A stretch of 64,000 nt of DNA from Salmonirosea aquatica (GTDB taxonomy: Bacteria > Bacteroidota > Bacteroidia > Cytophagales > Spirosomataceae), in contig NZ_WHLY01000002.1 in the NCBI RefSeq assembly GCF_009296315.1, forward strand, positions 4,686,501 through 4,750,500, in the 5' to 3' direction. The notes below the pieces were generated by a model. That model saw nothing but the letters and a program-made list of their open reading frames with translations, had not been told where the DNA came from and did no database searches. Positions within the stretch are counted from its first letter, which is position 1. Every line of letters begins with the position of its first letter. Made by a program: the position numbers and the translations under genes. This document shows positions 41,158 through 50,937 of this stretch, piece after piece.

Positions 41158-41520
41158 TCACGAATCGCGGCGCAAGTTACGATACAAATGATAGATTTCA
41201 AAAATTGTGTAAAATAAATAGAGTGCAAAAAAGTTGGCTATGAATACCGGTGCATTTTCGATGCCCCGGTACAGGAATACCCCCACAAATACGATGCACA
41301 AAAGAAGTCGAATGACAACCGTAGAAAGGTAGAATTCGACGAATTTGTCGCGTTTGTTCCTGAAACCGTACTCCATGAGGCGGTGGATCAGGAATGAAAT
41401 ACCCAGAAAAAAAAGGATCATATAGCCCGCTGTCGGATGAACCCAGGCCGCGAAGCCCAGGGTAGGGGCTAGAAAAAATACAATTCCCAGCAGGAGGGTA
41501 AGGAGCAGACTCCGAAGCAT
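41158..41520 (-). CDS. Small integral membrane protein in the atp operon
   Basis: This 120-residue protein has about four membrane helices (LLLTLLLGIVFFLAPTLGF, YMILFFLGISFLIHRLM, VVIRLLLCIVFVGVFLY, FIANFFALYLFYTIFEIYHL) and a basic C-terminus. Position between an AtpZ-like gene and atpB is where AtpI-like accessory proteins sit; it probably helps assemble the c ring or F0. Sequence alone does not prove AtpI homology. Confidence 0.75.
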   Translation of the reverse strand: MLRSLLLTLLLGIVFFLAPTLGFAAWVHPTAGYMILFFLGISFLIHRLMEYGFRNKRDKFVEFYLSTVVIRLLLCIVFVGVFLYRGIENAPVFIANFFALYLFYTIFEIYHLYRNLRRDS

Positions 41521-41590
41521 GAATTATGGCCGATGCACGTGTTTTTTGGGGGCAAAAGTACGGAATTTCCGGCAAAGCGCAGTGGGGTAC

Positions 41591-41824
41591 CTATTCTTTC
41601 GTGACCGACTTGATAAATAGGTAGAGCGATCCGGCGATGGAAACCAGCGAAAGCACCAGCGTCCAGACGGGTACCTTGTTGTGCTGCCACTCGTCCAGTT
41701 TATAACCGCCATAAGTAAATACAACAATCGTTCCCAGCATCTGGAATGCCAACGATGAGTATTTCATGTACGTATTGGTGCTGCGCTTGTTTTCTTTCCC
41801 GTTTTCCGGCTTGGGATCGTTCAT
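41591..41824 (-). CDS. AtpZ/AtpI family ATP synthase accessory protein
   Basis: This 77-residue protein has a polar N-terminus and two helices: YSSLAFQMLGTIVVFTYGGY and VPVWTLVLSLVSIAGSLYLF, separated by KLDEWQHN. The pattern (AFQMxxxIxxxxxxGxxLDxxxx...P) is typical of AtpZ/AtpI family proteins that open atp operons and aid assembly or Mg2+ uptake. It begins the operon, 70 bases upstream of the next gene. Confidence 0.85.
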   Translation of the reverse strand: MNDPKPENGKENKRSTNTYMKYSSLAFQMLGTIVVFTYGGYKLDEWQHNKVPVWTLVLSLVSIAGSLYLFIKSVTKE

Positions 41825-41967
41825 GGGTTTTTGGGGCTGTGGTCTTGAAATTACTACCTAATATTACGCCTAATTGGTGAAATGGCCCTATATTCGATAC
41901 GGATTTGTGAATTCCGGCGTTTTACCACCAGAACCGATCTGCATCCTTACAAAGAAAGCCCTCGTTC

Positions 41968-44199
41968 GTGTTAGCCCGACTCAACCCATATTTTTTGCTT
42001 GGTAGCCTCTTGACCCTCCTGTTGGGTATGTTGAGTGGGTGTTCGCAGTATAGCAGCAGTCCTGGTAGCGTGGCCTTTCATAACCTGACTGCAAAATACA
42101 ATGCATACTACATTGCCCGCTTCGAAACAGAACTCGCGGAACGCGCTATGCATAAGGCGTACCAGGACAATTACAACCAGATTCTTCCCATCCTGATGCC
42201 GCTGGATTCTACGTTGGGAATCAGTGTCCGGCCACAATTGGAAAATGCCATCAAAAAGGCTTCGATCGTAGCGGAAAAGCACCAGAATAGCAAGTGGTTG
42301 GATGATAGTTATACCCTCATTGGCAAAGACCGCCTATACTTGGGCCAGTACGACGATGGCGTGGAAGCGCTTCGGTATGTCTTTGCAAACGGGCGGGATG
42401 AAGACGATAAAAACACGGCGCTGATCTGGCTCATGCGGGCTTATACACAAAAAGGGGACTACGATAATGCTCTTGATGTGGCAGAGTACCTGCGCCAGCA
42501 GCCCCTCACTAAAGAAGCTACCCGTGATTTTTACCTGGCCAAAGCCGCCGTGCATCAGCAGCAGGGCGAATACCTGACGGCGGTAGCGATCCTCGAGCAG
42601 GCCTTCCCACTATTGAAAAGGAGTCCCGAAAAGGCTCGTCTGCATTATGTGGCCGGGCAACTCTACGACCGGATCGGGCAGTATGCCCTGGCCGCCGACC
42701 ATTACCGCGACGTAGCCAGAAACCGCCCTACCTACGATCTGTCGTTTTATGCGGGTATGAATTCCCTGCAAAACCGCGTCCTTCTGGACCCCAAAGTGGA
42801 TCTGACGGATGTGGGTTTTGATAAAATGCTCCGCGACCGTAAAAACAATGATCTCCGCGACCGGATTTACTACACCATGGGTTTGCTGGCCGAGCGCCGG
42901 GGGCGCTATCCTGAGGCAGTGGGTTTCCTACAGAAATCCGTGCAGGTGGCGCGTGCCAATCCCGAGCAGATACCCTACACCTACCTGGAACTGGCCCGGA
43001 TCAACTACGATCGCCTGGAAGACTACGAAACCGCCCAGGCCTACTACGACAGTGCATTGGTGACGCTACCCCAGCAAGCCGAGCAGTACCGAATTGTCTC
43101 GGACCGGAAAAAAGCACTGGATGAGTTTGTGACCCAAATTTCCATTGTCCGCACCGAAGACAGCCTGCAAGCCCTGGCCCAGATGAACCCGGCCGCCCTG
43201 GAGCGTAAGCTGGATGCCATCATAGAGGAGCAGGAGGAGGAAAAACGCCAATTGCTTCTCAAGGCCCAGGAGGCTTTAGCAGCCTCGAACCGTCCCTCAG
43301 CCAGCGACATCGGAACACCCTTTATTTCGGGCAGTGAACGGCGTTGGGAGCTCTATGACCCCGTAATGGTAAACCAGGGCCGGGTGGAGTTCCGTCGCTT
43401 GTGGGGGAATCGTCCCCTGGAAGACAACTGGCGACGAGCCAACAAAGAAAACGCTTCCTTTACAGCCAGTGCGCAGAATCCGAATTTGAACGCCGCCGTA
43501 GTACCGCCGGAAAACGACCTAGGTCTGAAAGCCGAAACCACACTTGCCAAAGGCTCGGAGGCCTGGGTAACCCGGCGGAACGGATTGTTGAAAAATGTTC
43601 CTATCAGCGAAGCAGCCTTTTCCACTTCGGAAAAGCGGGAAGAAGATGCTTTGTATCGTTTAGGGAAAATTTATCGTTTTGATTTAAAAGAGCCTGAAAA
43701 GGCCGTCACGACGTTTACGCGCCTGCTCAAGGATTTCCCCAAGACCGCCTACCGTGAAGAAATCTACTACCTTATATACCTTTCCCTGGATGAAAACAAC
43801 AAAAATCGTCCCCTGTGGAAAGAAAAGTTGTTGGCTGAATTCCCGAATTCATCCTACGCACGCCTGCTGAACCAGGCTCAACTGGCTCAGGATGATAAAG
43901 GGGGTACCTTAGGCGGGGGCTTTGCCGCCAAAACCTATGACAGTATTTATAAATTATACACCGCAGGCAATTATTCGGAGGCTCTGGCACAGGTAGAGAA
44001 TGCCCTGGCCCAGTACCGGGAGAACCCTCTGGTTGATAAATTCGCGCTGCTTCGGATCTTCCTGGTGGGTAAAGTACGGGGGCGTGATGCCTACCTACAG
44101 GCTATTAACGAATTCATTCGTCTTTATCCCGATAGCTCTTTGTTGCCCAGGGTACAGGAAATGCTCGAAGTGACCGGACGCGCTTCCACCCGGCGTTGA
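41968..44199 (+). CDS. porW: PorW/SprE-like TPR lipoprotein of the type IX secretion system
   Basis: This 743-residue lipoprotein (GTG start; lipobox LSGC, Cys25) has tetratricopeptide repeats across its length. The opening of the mature protein, VAFHNLTAKYNAYYIARFETE, is the hallmark of the SprE/PorW family, which links the PorKN ring to the translocon and is needed for gliding. TPR units include WLDDSYTLIGKDRLYLGQYD, ARLHYVAGQLYDRIGQYALA and EIYYLIYLSLDENNKNRPLW. It is separated from gldKLMN by about 6 kb. It is divergent from the atp operon across 143 bases. Confidence 0.85.
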   Translation: MLARLNPYFLLGSLLTLLLGMLSGCSQYSSSPGSVAFHNLTAKYNAYYIARFETELAERAMHKAYQDNYNQILPILMPLDSTLGISVRPQLENAIKKASIVAEKHQNSKWLDDSYTLIGKDRLYLGQYDDGVEALRYVFANGRDEDDKNTALIWLMRAYTQKGDYDNALDVAEYLRQQPLTKEATRDFYLAKAAVHQQQGEYLTAVAILEQAFPLLKRSPEKARLHYVAGQLYDRIGQYALAADHYRDVARNRPTYDLSFYAGMNSLQNRVLLDPKVDLTDVGFDKMLRDRKNNDLRDRIYYTMGLLAERRGRYPEAVGFLQKSVQVARANPEQIPYTYLELARINYDRLEDYETAQAYYDSALVTLPQQAEQYRIVSDRKKALDEFVTQISIVRTEDSLQALAQMNPAALERKLDAIIEEQEEEKRQLLLKAQEALAASNRPSASDIGTPFISGSERRWELYDPVMVNQGRVEFRRLWGNRPLEDNWRRANKENASFTASAQNPNLNAAVVPPENDLGLKAETTLAKGSEAWVTRRNGLLKNVPISEAAFSTSEKREEDALYRLGKIYRFDLKEPEKAVTTFTRLLKDFPKTAYREEIYYLIYLSLDENNKNRPLWKEKLLAEFPNSSYARLLNQAQLAQDDKGGTLGGGFAAKTYDSIYKLYTAGNYSEALAQVENALAQYRENPLVDKFALLRIFLVGKVRGRDAYLQAINEFIRLYPDSSLLPRVQEMLEVTGRASTRR

Positions 44200-44215
44200 C
44201 TTTTTACAAAATCAG

Positions 44216-44223
44216 TATCTTTG
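44216..44223 (+). promoter_or_regulatory. Putative Bacteroidota -7 box for the class A PBP gene
   Basis: TATCTTTG at 44216-44223 matches TAnnTTTG exactly, with a TTGAC at 44196-44200, 17 bases upstream, in the -33 region. It lies just after the PorW-like gene's stop and about 128 bases before the PBP ATG. Confidence 0.5.
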
Positions 44224-44350
44224 TGTCCATCAATTGTGTCGGAAGAGTTGGCTGGGCCGTATGAGCAGTGGATGAGAAAATTTCTTCGGTTTGGGCTTAT
44301 TATTTTAACAATTACTCAATCACCCCCTCACACAATCACTCTTTAAATCT

Positions 44351-46646
44351 ATGCTTGAATTACAGTCTGGAAAATACCGACGTACCATTGTCCGCTTGTG
44401 GCGGTTTGCGGGTCTCGGTCTGGGATTTTTCATCTTATATATTGTAGCGGTAAGTTTTAATCTTTTCTGGCTCTTCGGGCCCATGCCTGACCTGAAAACG
44501 CTCGAAAACCCCAAGTGGGAGTTGGCATCCGAGTTGATTTCGGAAGACGGTAAGTCCCTCGGTAAGTATATCATCGAAAACCGGGCCCTTGTCGAGTTCG
44601 ATCAGGTATCCCCCCGATTGATCGAAGCACTCATTGCCACCGAAGACGCCCGCTTCGTCAAGCATTCCGGCATTGACCTGCGCTCCTTGTTTCGGGTAGG
44701 AAAGGGCGTCATCACGGGCAACTCTGGTTCGGGGGGGGAAGTACCCTCACTCAGCAGGTAGCCAAAAATCTTTTTCAGACGCGGTCCGAACGCTATCGGG
44801 GTATACTCGGCCAAATCCCCGTGGTGCGTACCATTATTGCCAAGACCAAGGAATGGGTACTTTCGGTGATTCTTGAACGTCAATACACGAAGCGGGAAAT
44901 CCTGATGATGTACCTCAATACTGTGTCGTTCGGTAATAATACGTATGGTATCAAGGTAGCGGCGCGTACCTACTTCAACAAGGATACCTGGAACCTGGAT
45001 GTTCATGAGGCGGCTTTGCTGGTGGGAATGTTACAGAACCCTACCTTGTATAATCCCCTACGCCTACCTACCAATGCCCTCAATCGCCGGAATACGGTAT
45101 TGGATCAGATGATGAAATATGAGTTTCTGACGCCGGAAAAGTACCAGGCATACCGTGCCATGCCGCTGAGTATGAATTTTACAATAGAAAGCCACAACAC
45201 CGGACCGGCACCCTATTTTCGGGAAGCGATGAAGGGGTACCTTAAACGGTGGGTGGAGCAGTATAATGACGATAATGGTGAAAATCTCGATCTGTATACC
45301 AGCGGTTTGCGCATCTATACCACGATCGACTCCCGGATGCAGACCTATGCGGAGGAGGCTGTGACCGAACACATGAAGACCCAGCAAAAGCTGTTTTTTG
45401 ACCATTGGAAAGACCGCAATCCCTGGATTGACCAGAATGGTAAAGAGATCAAAGGGTTTGTTGATCGGGCCGTTCGGGTATCCCCTCGTTTTAAGAATCT
45501 TGTGAAAGAGGTAGGTGAGGAAGAAGCCTGGAAGGTGATGCGCAAGCCTTACAAAATGAAGGTATTCAGTTGGGACGGCGAGAAGGAAATGACCATGAGT
45601 CCCATCGATTCCATCAAATACTACAAGCACTTTCTGCACACGGGTATGATGTCCATGGATCCGCGCAACGGCCACGTGAAAGCCTGGGTAGGAGGGGTCA
45701 ATTTCAAATACTTCAAGTACGACCATGTCAAGCAGGGAGCCCGTCAGCCCGGCTCTACCTTTAAGCCTTTCGTGTACGTATCGGCCCTGGATCGGAACTA
45801 TCTGACGCCGTGTGACCATGTCGTGGACCGACCCGTAACCTTCACAAAGGAAGACGGGGTACCTGGTGGCTGGACAGCCAAAAATGCAAGTGGACGCTAT
45901 TCTTACCAGTCGCTTTCCCTGCGGCAGGCCATTGGAAAGTCCGTCAACTCGGTGAGTGCTTATTTGATGAAACAGGTAAAGCCACCCACCGTAGTTGAGT
46001 ATGCCCATAAACTGGGGATTACCAGTAAACTCGACCCCCAACCTTCCCTCTGTCTGGGTATTAGCGATGTGTCGGTGTACGAAATGGTAGGTGCCTACTG
46101 CGCTTTTGTGAACAGCGGCCACCGAACTGAACCCATGACTGTGCTCCGCATCGAGGATCGTTACGGGAATCTCTTGCAGGAGTTTTTCCCCAAAGCCAAT
46201 CAGGAACTGAGCGAGAACATGGCCTATAACATGATCTACCTGATGCGCGGGGCGGTGGAAGATCCGGGCGGTACGGCCGGACGTCTCCGAAGCTTTGGCG
46301 TAACCGAAGGCAACGAGATAGCCGCCAAAACGGGTACTACCTCAAATTATTCCGACGGCTGGTTCATGGGTATGACCCACAACCTGGTATCGGGTGTATG
46401 GGTAGGGGGCGAAGATCGCAGTACCCACTTTCGCACGATGGCCTATGGGCAGGGGGGCGCATCGCGATGCCCGCCTGGGGCTTATACATGCAAAAGGTGT
46501 ATGCCGACCCTACCTTGCTGCAGTACCGGAAAGGTAAGTTTGAAAAACCCGCCAACTTCACACTGAATTGCGGTGGCGTATATACTGATAGCACTGATAC
46601 CTACATTCCACCTTCCTTATCCGATGATGAAGGGGTACTTTTTTAA
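44351..46646 (+). pseudogene. Class A penicillin-binding protein (PBP1A-like), two frameshifts
   Basis: The peptidoglycan glycosyltransferase/transpeptidase is complete in content but read in three frames. N-terminal helix then GT51 domain: catalytic Glu in ATEDARFVKHSGID. The conserved GGSTLTQQ motif is broken at an eight-G run (44731-44738): one more G restores it. Transpeptidase motifs follow in the next frame: SxxK in PGSTFKPF, SxN in KSVNSVS, KTG in AAKTGTTSNYS. A second missing G at 46452-46457 again shifts frame, after which the true C-terminus (GRIAMPAWGLYMQKVYADP to DDEGVLF) reads out. With two Gs added it would be one intact gene of about 765 codons. Sequencing error is at least as likely as real loss. 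Confidence 0.85.
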
Positions 46647-46720
46647 TCCTGAATGAGTGATTAAGCGAATTGTGAATATTGTAATTCTCTCGACCACTCA
46701 TTCTCTCGATCAATTTCCCA

Positions 46721-47852
46721 TTGAACATTGTTATTGCTCCCGACAAATTCCGCGGCTCTCTCGAATCGGATGAGGTGTGCGAAGCAATGGCTGCCGGTGT
46801 TCTACTGGCTTTTCCCGAAGCACAAATAACTATGGTGCCTCTGGCCGATGGAGGTGAAGGTACGGCCAAAGCACTCACCCGGCACGCAGGCGGTGAATTT
46901 ATCTCCCTGATGGTGCAGGACCCCTTGGGACGACCCATTCAGGCGAGTTATGGCCTTACACCCGATCACAAAACAGCTTTCATTGAAATGGCGGCAGCCT
47001 CAGGACTGGCTTTGCTATCGGAGGACGAACGTAATCCTGATGAAACCACTTCTTTCGGAACGGGAGAGCTCATCAACGACGCCCTTGCACGGGGAGTAGA
47101 TCACATCATTCTGGGTATTGGGGGAAGTGCTACCACGGATGGGGAGTGGGTATGGCCGCCGCCCTAGGGTACCGGTTTCTAGACGAATGGGGGAAGAGGT
47201 ACCCCCTAGGGGCGGAAAATTGCGTGAAATCCATTCAATCGATTTGGAAAGAGTCAATCCCCGGCTATCCAAGGCAAAAATCACGGTAGCCTGTGATGTT
47301 ACTAACTCCTTATACGGTGAGCAGGGAGCGGCCTACATCTATGCCCCACAGAAAGGTGCTTCCCCGGAACAGGTCAGAACGCTGGACCAGGGCCTGCGCA
47401 ACTTAGCCCGTGTGGCTACCCACACTTTCGGCTATGATTTCAGTTCAGTGCCTGGGGCGGGTGCAGCGGGCGGGGTAGGAGCCGGAGCTTTATGGTTTTT
47501 GAAGGGTACCCTCGAGCCCGGAGCCGCCATCGTGCTGCAGCAGACTCAGATGGAATCCCATATTCGACAGGCCGATCTGGTTATTACGGGCGAAGGGAAA
47601 ATGGATCAACAAACACTACAGGGCAAACTGATACTGGGGCTGGCCGATGTATGCCTGCGTCATAAGGTACCCCTGGCGGTGGTGTGTGGTACCCTGACCG
47701 TTTCACCCGAAGAAATCCTGAACACGGGCATTACCTACGCCGTTTCGGCCATCGATCGCCCCCTCTCGCTCGAAGCGGCTCAGCACGAAGCTTTTTCGCT
47801 CGTCCGGCAGGCAACTTTTCATCTGGTACGGTTGTTTTTTGCTAGCAAATAG
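46721..47852 (+). pseudogene. Glycerate kinase, two frameshifts
   Basis: The glycerate 2-kinase/GlxK family reading runs from a TTG start (NIVIAPDKFRGSLESDEV) through LADGGEGTAKALTRHAGG and IILGIGGSATTDG, where a missing G in a four-G run (47141-47144) shifts the frame. The next 45 bases read GMAAALGYRFLDEWG in the restored frame, then a second missing G (47189-47193) shifts it again. The rest (EEVPPRGGKLREIHSIDLER to LVRLFFASK) reads well, including KITVACDVTNSLYGEQGAA and the GEGKMDQQTL substrate region. Two added Gs give one about 378-codon gene. The enzyme phosphorylates D-glycerate. Confidence 0.85.
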
Positions 47853-47906
47853 TATCAGACAAATCCAGCACGGGTTGGTTTTTGTCTCCTAACCAACGAC
47901 GGGTCA

Positions 47907-49715
47907 ATGCCTACATTCGATTACAAGACCGAACTTTCCAGGGTACCTCACGAGCCGGGTGTTTATCGCTACTTTGACGAAAAGGATGAGGTGATTTATG
48001 TGGGTAAGGCCAAGGACCTGCGTAATCGCGTGGGGAGTTATTTTGTTAAATCCAATCAACACGATCGCAAGACCAAGCGCCTGGTGAGCCAGATCCGACG
48101 CATCGAGTTTACAATCGTACCTACGGAATGGGATGCGCTATTGTTGGAAAACCAACTGATCAAACGGTTTCAGCCCAAATTCAACATTCTGCTGCGGGAT
48201 GACAAAACCTATCCCTTTATCTGCATCACCCATGAGCCCTTCCCCCGTGTAATTACGGTCAGGCGGGTCGATAAAAGGCTAGGTACCTACTACGGGCCAT
48301 TTGCCAATGCCCGGGGCATGTACGCGCTGCTTGATATGTTCAAGGAATTATACACAATCCGTTCGTGCCACTTGAATTTGTCACAGGAAAACATCGAAGC
48401 CGGTAAATTCAAAGTCTGTCTGGAATTTCACTTGGGCAACTGCAAGGGCCCGTGTGAAGGCCGGCAACCCGCCGCTGAGTATGATGCCGAAATCGAGCAG
48501 ATTCACTATATCCTGAAAGGCAATCTGGGGGTACCTCAGCAGTATTTCAAGGACCAAATGCTGGAAGCTGCCGAAAAGATGGCCTTTGAGCAAGCGCACG
48601 ACTGGAAAATGAAGATTCAGTTGCTTTCCAATTTCCAGAGCAAAGCTACGGTGGTCAATCCCAAAATTGGCGATGTGGATGTGTTGACTATCGTTTCGGA
48701 CGAAGAAGCGGCTTACCTCAATTTTATGAAGGTGAAAAATGGCTACGTAGTGGCCACGCAGACCTTCGATATTAAGAAACAACTTGACGAGAAAGATGAG
48801 GATTTGCTGGCCATGATGATTGTGGAAATGCGTGAAACTTATGGAGCAGAGGCCAAAGAATTGATATCGAATCTTACGCCCGACCTGGAAATGAAACTCG
48901 ACATCGTGGTGCCGCAGATTGGGGATAAGAAAAAGCTGCTGGATATGTCTATGAAAAATGTGATGTTCTTCCGCCGCGAGAAAGCCGAGCGCCGGGCGGT
49001 GGAGGCTTCGGCAACTACTTCGAAAAAAGACCGGGTCCTGATCAAGCTCAAAGCCGATCTGCAATTGAAATCCCTCCCCCGCCACATCGAGTGTTTTGAT
49101 AACTCCAATATCCAGGGTACCAATCCGGTGGCGGCGATGGTCTGTTTTAAGGATGGAAAGCCTTCCAAGAAGGACTACCGACATTTTACGATTAAGACCG
49201 TTGTGGGGGCCAATGATTTTGCTTCCATGAACGAGGTAGTGGGCCGTCGTTATGCCCGGCTTTTGAATGAAGAAGCTCCCTTACCCGATCTGATTGTCAT
49301 TGATGGGGGCAAAGGCCAGTTGAGTGCGGCTTGTGATGCGTTGAAAGAATTGAATATCTATGGCAAGGTACCCATTATCGGCATTGCCAAGCGGCTGGAG
49401 GAGATCTACTTTCCCGAAGACTCCTTGCCTCTCTATATTGACAAAAAATCCGAATCGCTGAAACTAATCCAGCAGATTCGTGATGAGGCCCACCGTTTTG
49501 CCATTACCTACCACCGCGACAAGCGTAGCCGCAACAGCCTGGTAAGTGAGTTGGAGAATGTGGAGGGAATTGGTAAAAAAACGGCCTCAGTACTTCTGAA
49601 GCATTTTAGAGGAATCAAAGCCATCCGGGAAAGTACCCCCGAACAACTGGCCGAAGTAGTTGGACCCGATAAGGCCAGAAAAGTAAAGGCTTATTTTGAT
49701 ACAATGCTTCAATAG
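47907..49715 (+). CDS. uvrC: Excinuclease ABC subunit C
   Basis: This 602-residue nucleotide-excision-repair endonuclease has the N-terminal GIY-YIG nuclease (GVYRYFDEKDEVIYVGKAKDL, residues about 18-40), the cysteine cluster CHLN...CLEFHLGNCKGPCEG near 155-190, a UVR/UvrB-binding region near 205-240, the RNase-H-like C-terminal nuclease (HIECFDNSNIQGTNPVAAMV, LIVIDGGKGQLSAA) and tandem helix-hairpin-helix motifs (VEGIGKKTASVLLKHFRGIK). It cuts both sides of the lesion bound by UvrAB. It is intact although the two upstream genes are frameshifted, and it ends before a strong bidirectional terminator. Confidence 0.96.
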   Translation: MPTFDYKTELSRVPHEPGVYRYFDEKDEVIYVGKAKDLRNRVGSYFVKSNQHDRKTKRLVSQIRRIEFTIVPTEWDALLLENQLIKRFQPKFNILLRDDKTYPFICITHEPFPRVITVRRVDKRLGTYYGPFANARGMYALLDMFKELYTIRSCHLNLSQENIEAGKFKVCLEFHLGNCKGPCEGRQPAAEYDAEIEQIHYILKGNLGVPQQYFKDQMLEAAEKMAFEQAHDWKMKIQLLSNFQSKATVVNPKIGDVDVLTIVSDEEAAYLNFMKVKNGYVVATQTFDIKKQLDEKDEDLLAMMIVEMRETYGAEAKELISNLTPDLEMKLDIVVPQIGDKKKLLDMSMKNVMFFRREKAERRAVEASATTSKKDRVLIKLKADLQLKSLPRHIECFDNSNIQGTNPVAAMVCFKDGKPSKKDYRHFTIKTVVGANDFASMNEVVGRRYARLLNEEAPLPDLIVIDGGKGQLSAACDALKELNIYGKVPIIGIAKRLEEIYFPEDSLPLYIDKKSESLKLIQQIRDEAHRFAITYHRDKRSRNSLVSELENVEGIGKKTASVLLKHFRGIKAIRESTPEQLAEVVGPDKARKVKAYFDTMLQ

Positions 49716-49740
49716 ATGGTTAACAACCTACTGAAACAAA

Positions 49741-49769
49741 AAAGGGAACGCTTCGGCGTTCCCTTTTTT
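49741..49769. terminator. Bidirectional Rho-independent terminator (uvrC / gldN)
   Basis: Perfect stem AAAGGGAACGC (49741-49751) / GCGTTCCCTTT (49756-49766) closing a TTCG tetraloop, with A and T tracts on the two sides. It serves uvrC on the plus strand and gldKLMN on the minus strand. Confidence 0.9.
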
Positions 49770-49810
49770 GTTTATGACAATGGAAATCAATGAATTGAAA
49801 ACTTACTAAC

Positions 49811-50869
49811 TTAATATTCCCACATGCTGCTTTCAAGCTCCAGAAGCTCCTGCTCGTATTGAACCGATTTGATCAACCCTGCTTTTTCACCTTTATAGAT
49901 GTCAATGAAGGATTTATCCATCGGGTTGGAATATTTAGTAATCCGCCCGTAGGGCAAACGCAAATCAAAAGCATCGGCAAGGTTCTTATGCTGGGCTGTA
50001 TTCTGCGTATTGTACCAAATGTATTTCTTAGGATCGCTGCGGAACAGGCGCTCCAAATCCTTGTACTTATAGGAAGCAATGGGTATTTCCAGTCCCGTAG
50101 CCGTATTGACTTCAGCAGGAAGCAAAAGCGTAATGGTCTGAATGTCCATGTACAACCGCGAGCGTTTCTTATCGAACGTCCAGTCTTCTTTTACTTCCAT
50201 CAGACTGATGTCCTGAGGAAAGAATTCTTCTTCGGGCGTAATCGTAGCCAACTGCTGATCAAAAGGATCCGGAGCAGCTACGGTGTCCTGAGCTACTTCG
50301 GTGGGTGCTGCTGCCGTTTTAGTGCCTTTCTTAGCCGGCTTCTTTACGGGAGTTCCCCAGCCATCGTCCTCCACTGCGGCGGTTTTCTTGGTATCCTTTT
50401 TTACCGGGGTACCCCACCCGTCGTCAACAGTTTCTTCTTTTTTGGGCTCTTCCTTTTTCGGTGTATCGCCCCAGCCTCCGTTGTCGGTAGGCTGACCAAA
50501 GCCCGCCGCAATTTCTTCGGCGGATAGCCCGGCTACCTGATTAGGCATCAACAGTTTTTTGTGCATTTGCTCTGGGGTCAATTCAGTAGTGCACGAATCG
50601 TTGACATAAGCAGTGATTAGGCCTGCTTTGGTGGCTTCGATAATATAGCGCGTAATCTCGTTGTTTTTTGAGAACATCGGCAGATTCTGCTTTTCCTTCA
50701 AATCCATCCGCCGCCAGAGCGTACGCTTCATCATTACATCCTGATCGTCGATCGGACGCGCCGAAAGCTGATTCATCTTGGTTTCGTCCCGCTCCTGCGC
50801 TTTCACCGCCGTTGCGCCCAGTGCCAGCGATGCGATGGACAGCGCCACCACTTTTCCATGTATCCTCAT
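49811..50869 (-). CDS. gldN: Type IX secretion / gliding protein GldN
   Basis: This 352-residue periplasmic partner of GldK in the PorKN ring has a signal peptide (ALSIASLALGATAVKAQ). Conserved parts are DQDVMMKRTLWRRMDLKEKQNLPMF (45-69), LKEDWTFDKKRSRLYMDIQTI near 225-250 and DLRLPYGRITKYSNPMDKSFIDIYKGEKAG near the C-terminus. A low-complexity insertion at about 131-190 has three 19-residue repeats (GWG at 132, 151 and 170) with Lys/Glu/Ala/Thr spacers, which typical GldN proteins lack. It is last in gldKLMN, 68 bases after gldM. Confidence 0.93.
   Translation of the reverse strand: MRIHGKVVALSIASLALGATAVKAQERDETKMNQLSARPIDDQDVMMKRTLWRRMDLKEKQNLPMFSKNNEITRYIIEATKAGLITAYVNDSCTTELTPEQMHKKLLMPNQVAGLSAEEIAAGFGQPTDNGGWGDTPKKEEPKKEETVDDGWGTPVKKDTKKTAAVEDDGWGTPVKKPAKKGTKTAAAPTEVAQDTVAAPDPFDQQLATITPEEEFFPQDISLMEVKEDWTFDKKRSRLYMDIQTITLLLPAEVNTATGLEIPIASYKYKDLERLFRSDPKKYIWYNTQNTAQHKNLADAFDLRLPYGRITKYSNPMDKSFIDIYKGEKAGLIKSVQYEQELLELESSMWEY
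50300..50476 (-). repeat. Three in-frame 57-base repeats inside gldN
   Basis: The coding region for GldN residues 132-190 has three units of 19 codons, each opening with Gly-Trp-Gly-(Asp/Thr)-(Thr/Pro), then Lys-Lys and Asp/Glu/Ala/Thr-rich spacers. The units are not identical at the DNA level, so the repeat is old rather than a fresh duplication. Confidence 0.85.
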
Positions 50870-50937
50870 AGCGATTCTTTTTTGCTGATTTTTTCTTTAT
50901 AACGGATTATACCATAAATCAGTATAATAGACTGATA

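Noticed and set aside
44731-44738. Programmed ribosomal frameshift or phase-variable G tract in the PBP gene
   Set aside because: A second -1 shift in the same gene and two more in the next gene, all in G runs, make sequence error the simpler account. There is no slippery-site plus pseudoknot arrangement.
45064-46122. A 352-codon minus-strand frame opposite the PBP gene
   Set aside because: The plus strand carries the transpeptidase motifs SxxK, SxN and KTG; the antisense product is compositionally odd and matches nothing recognisable.
48381-49184. A 267-codon minus-strand frame opposite uvrC
   Set aside because: It is fully covered by the conserved UvrC protein; no start context or motif supports it.
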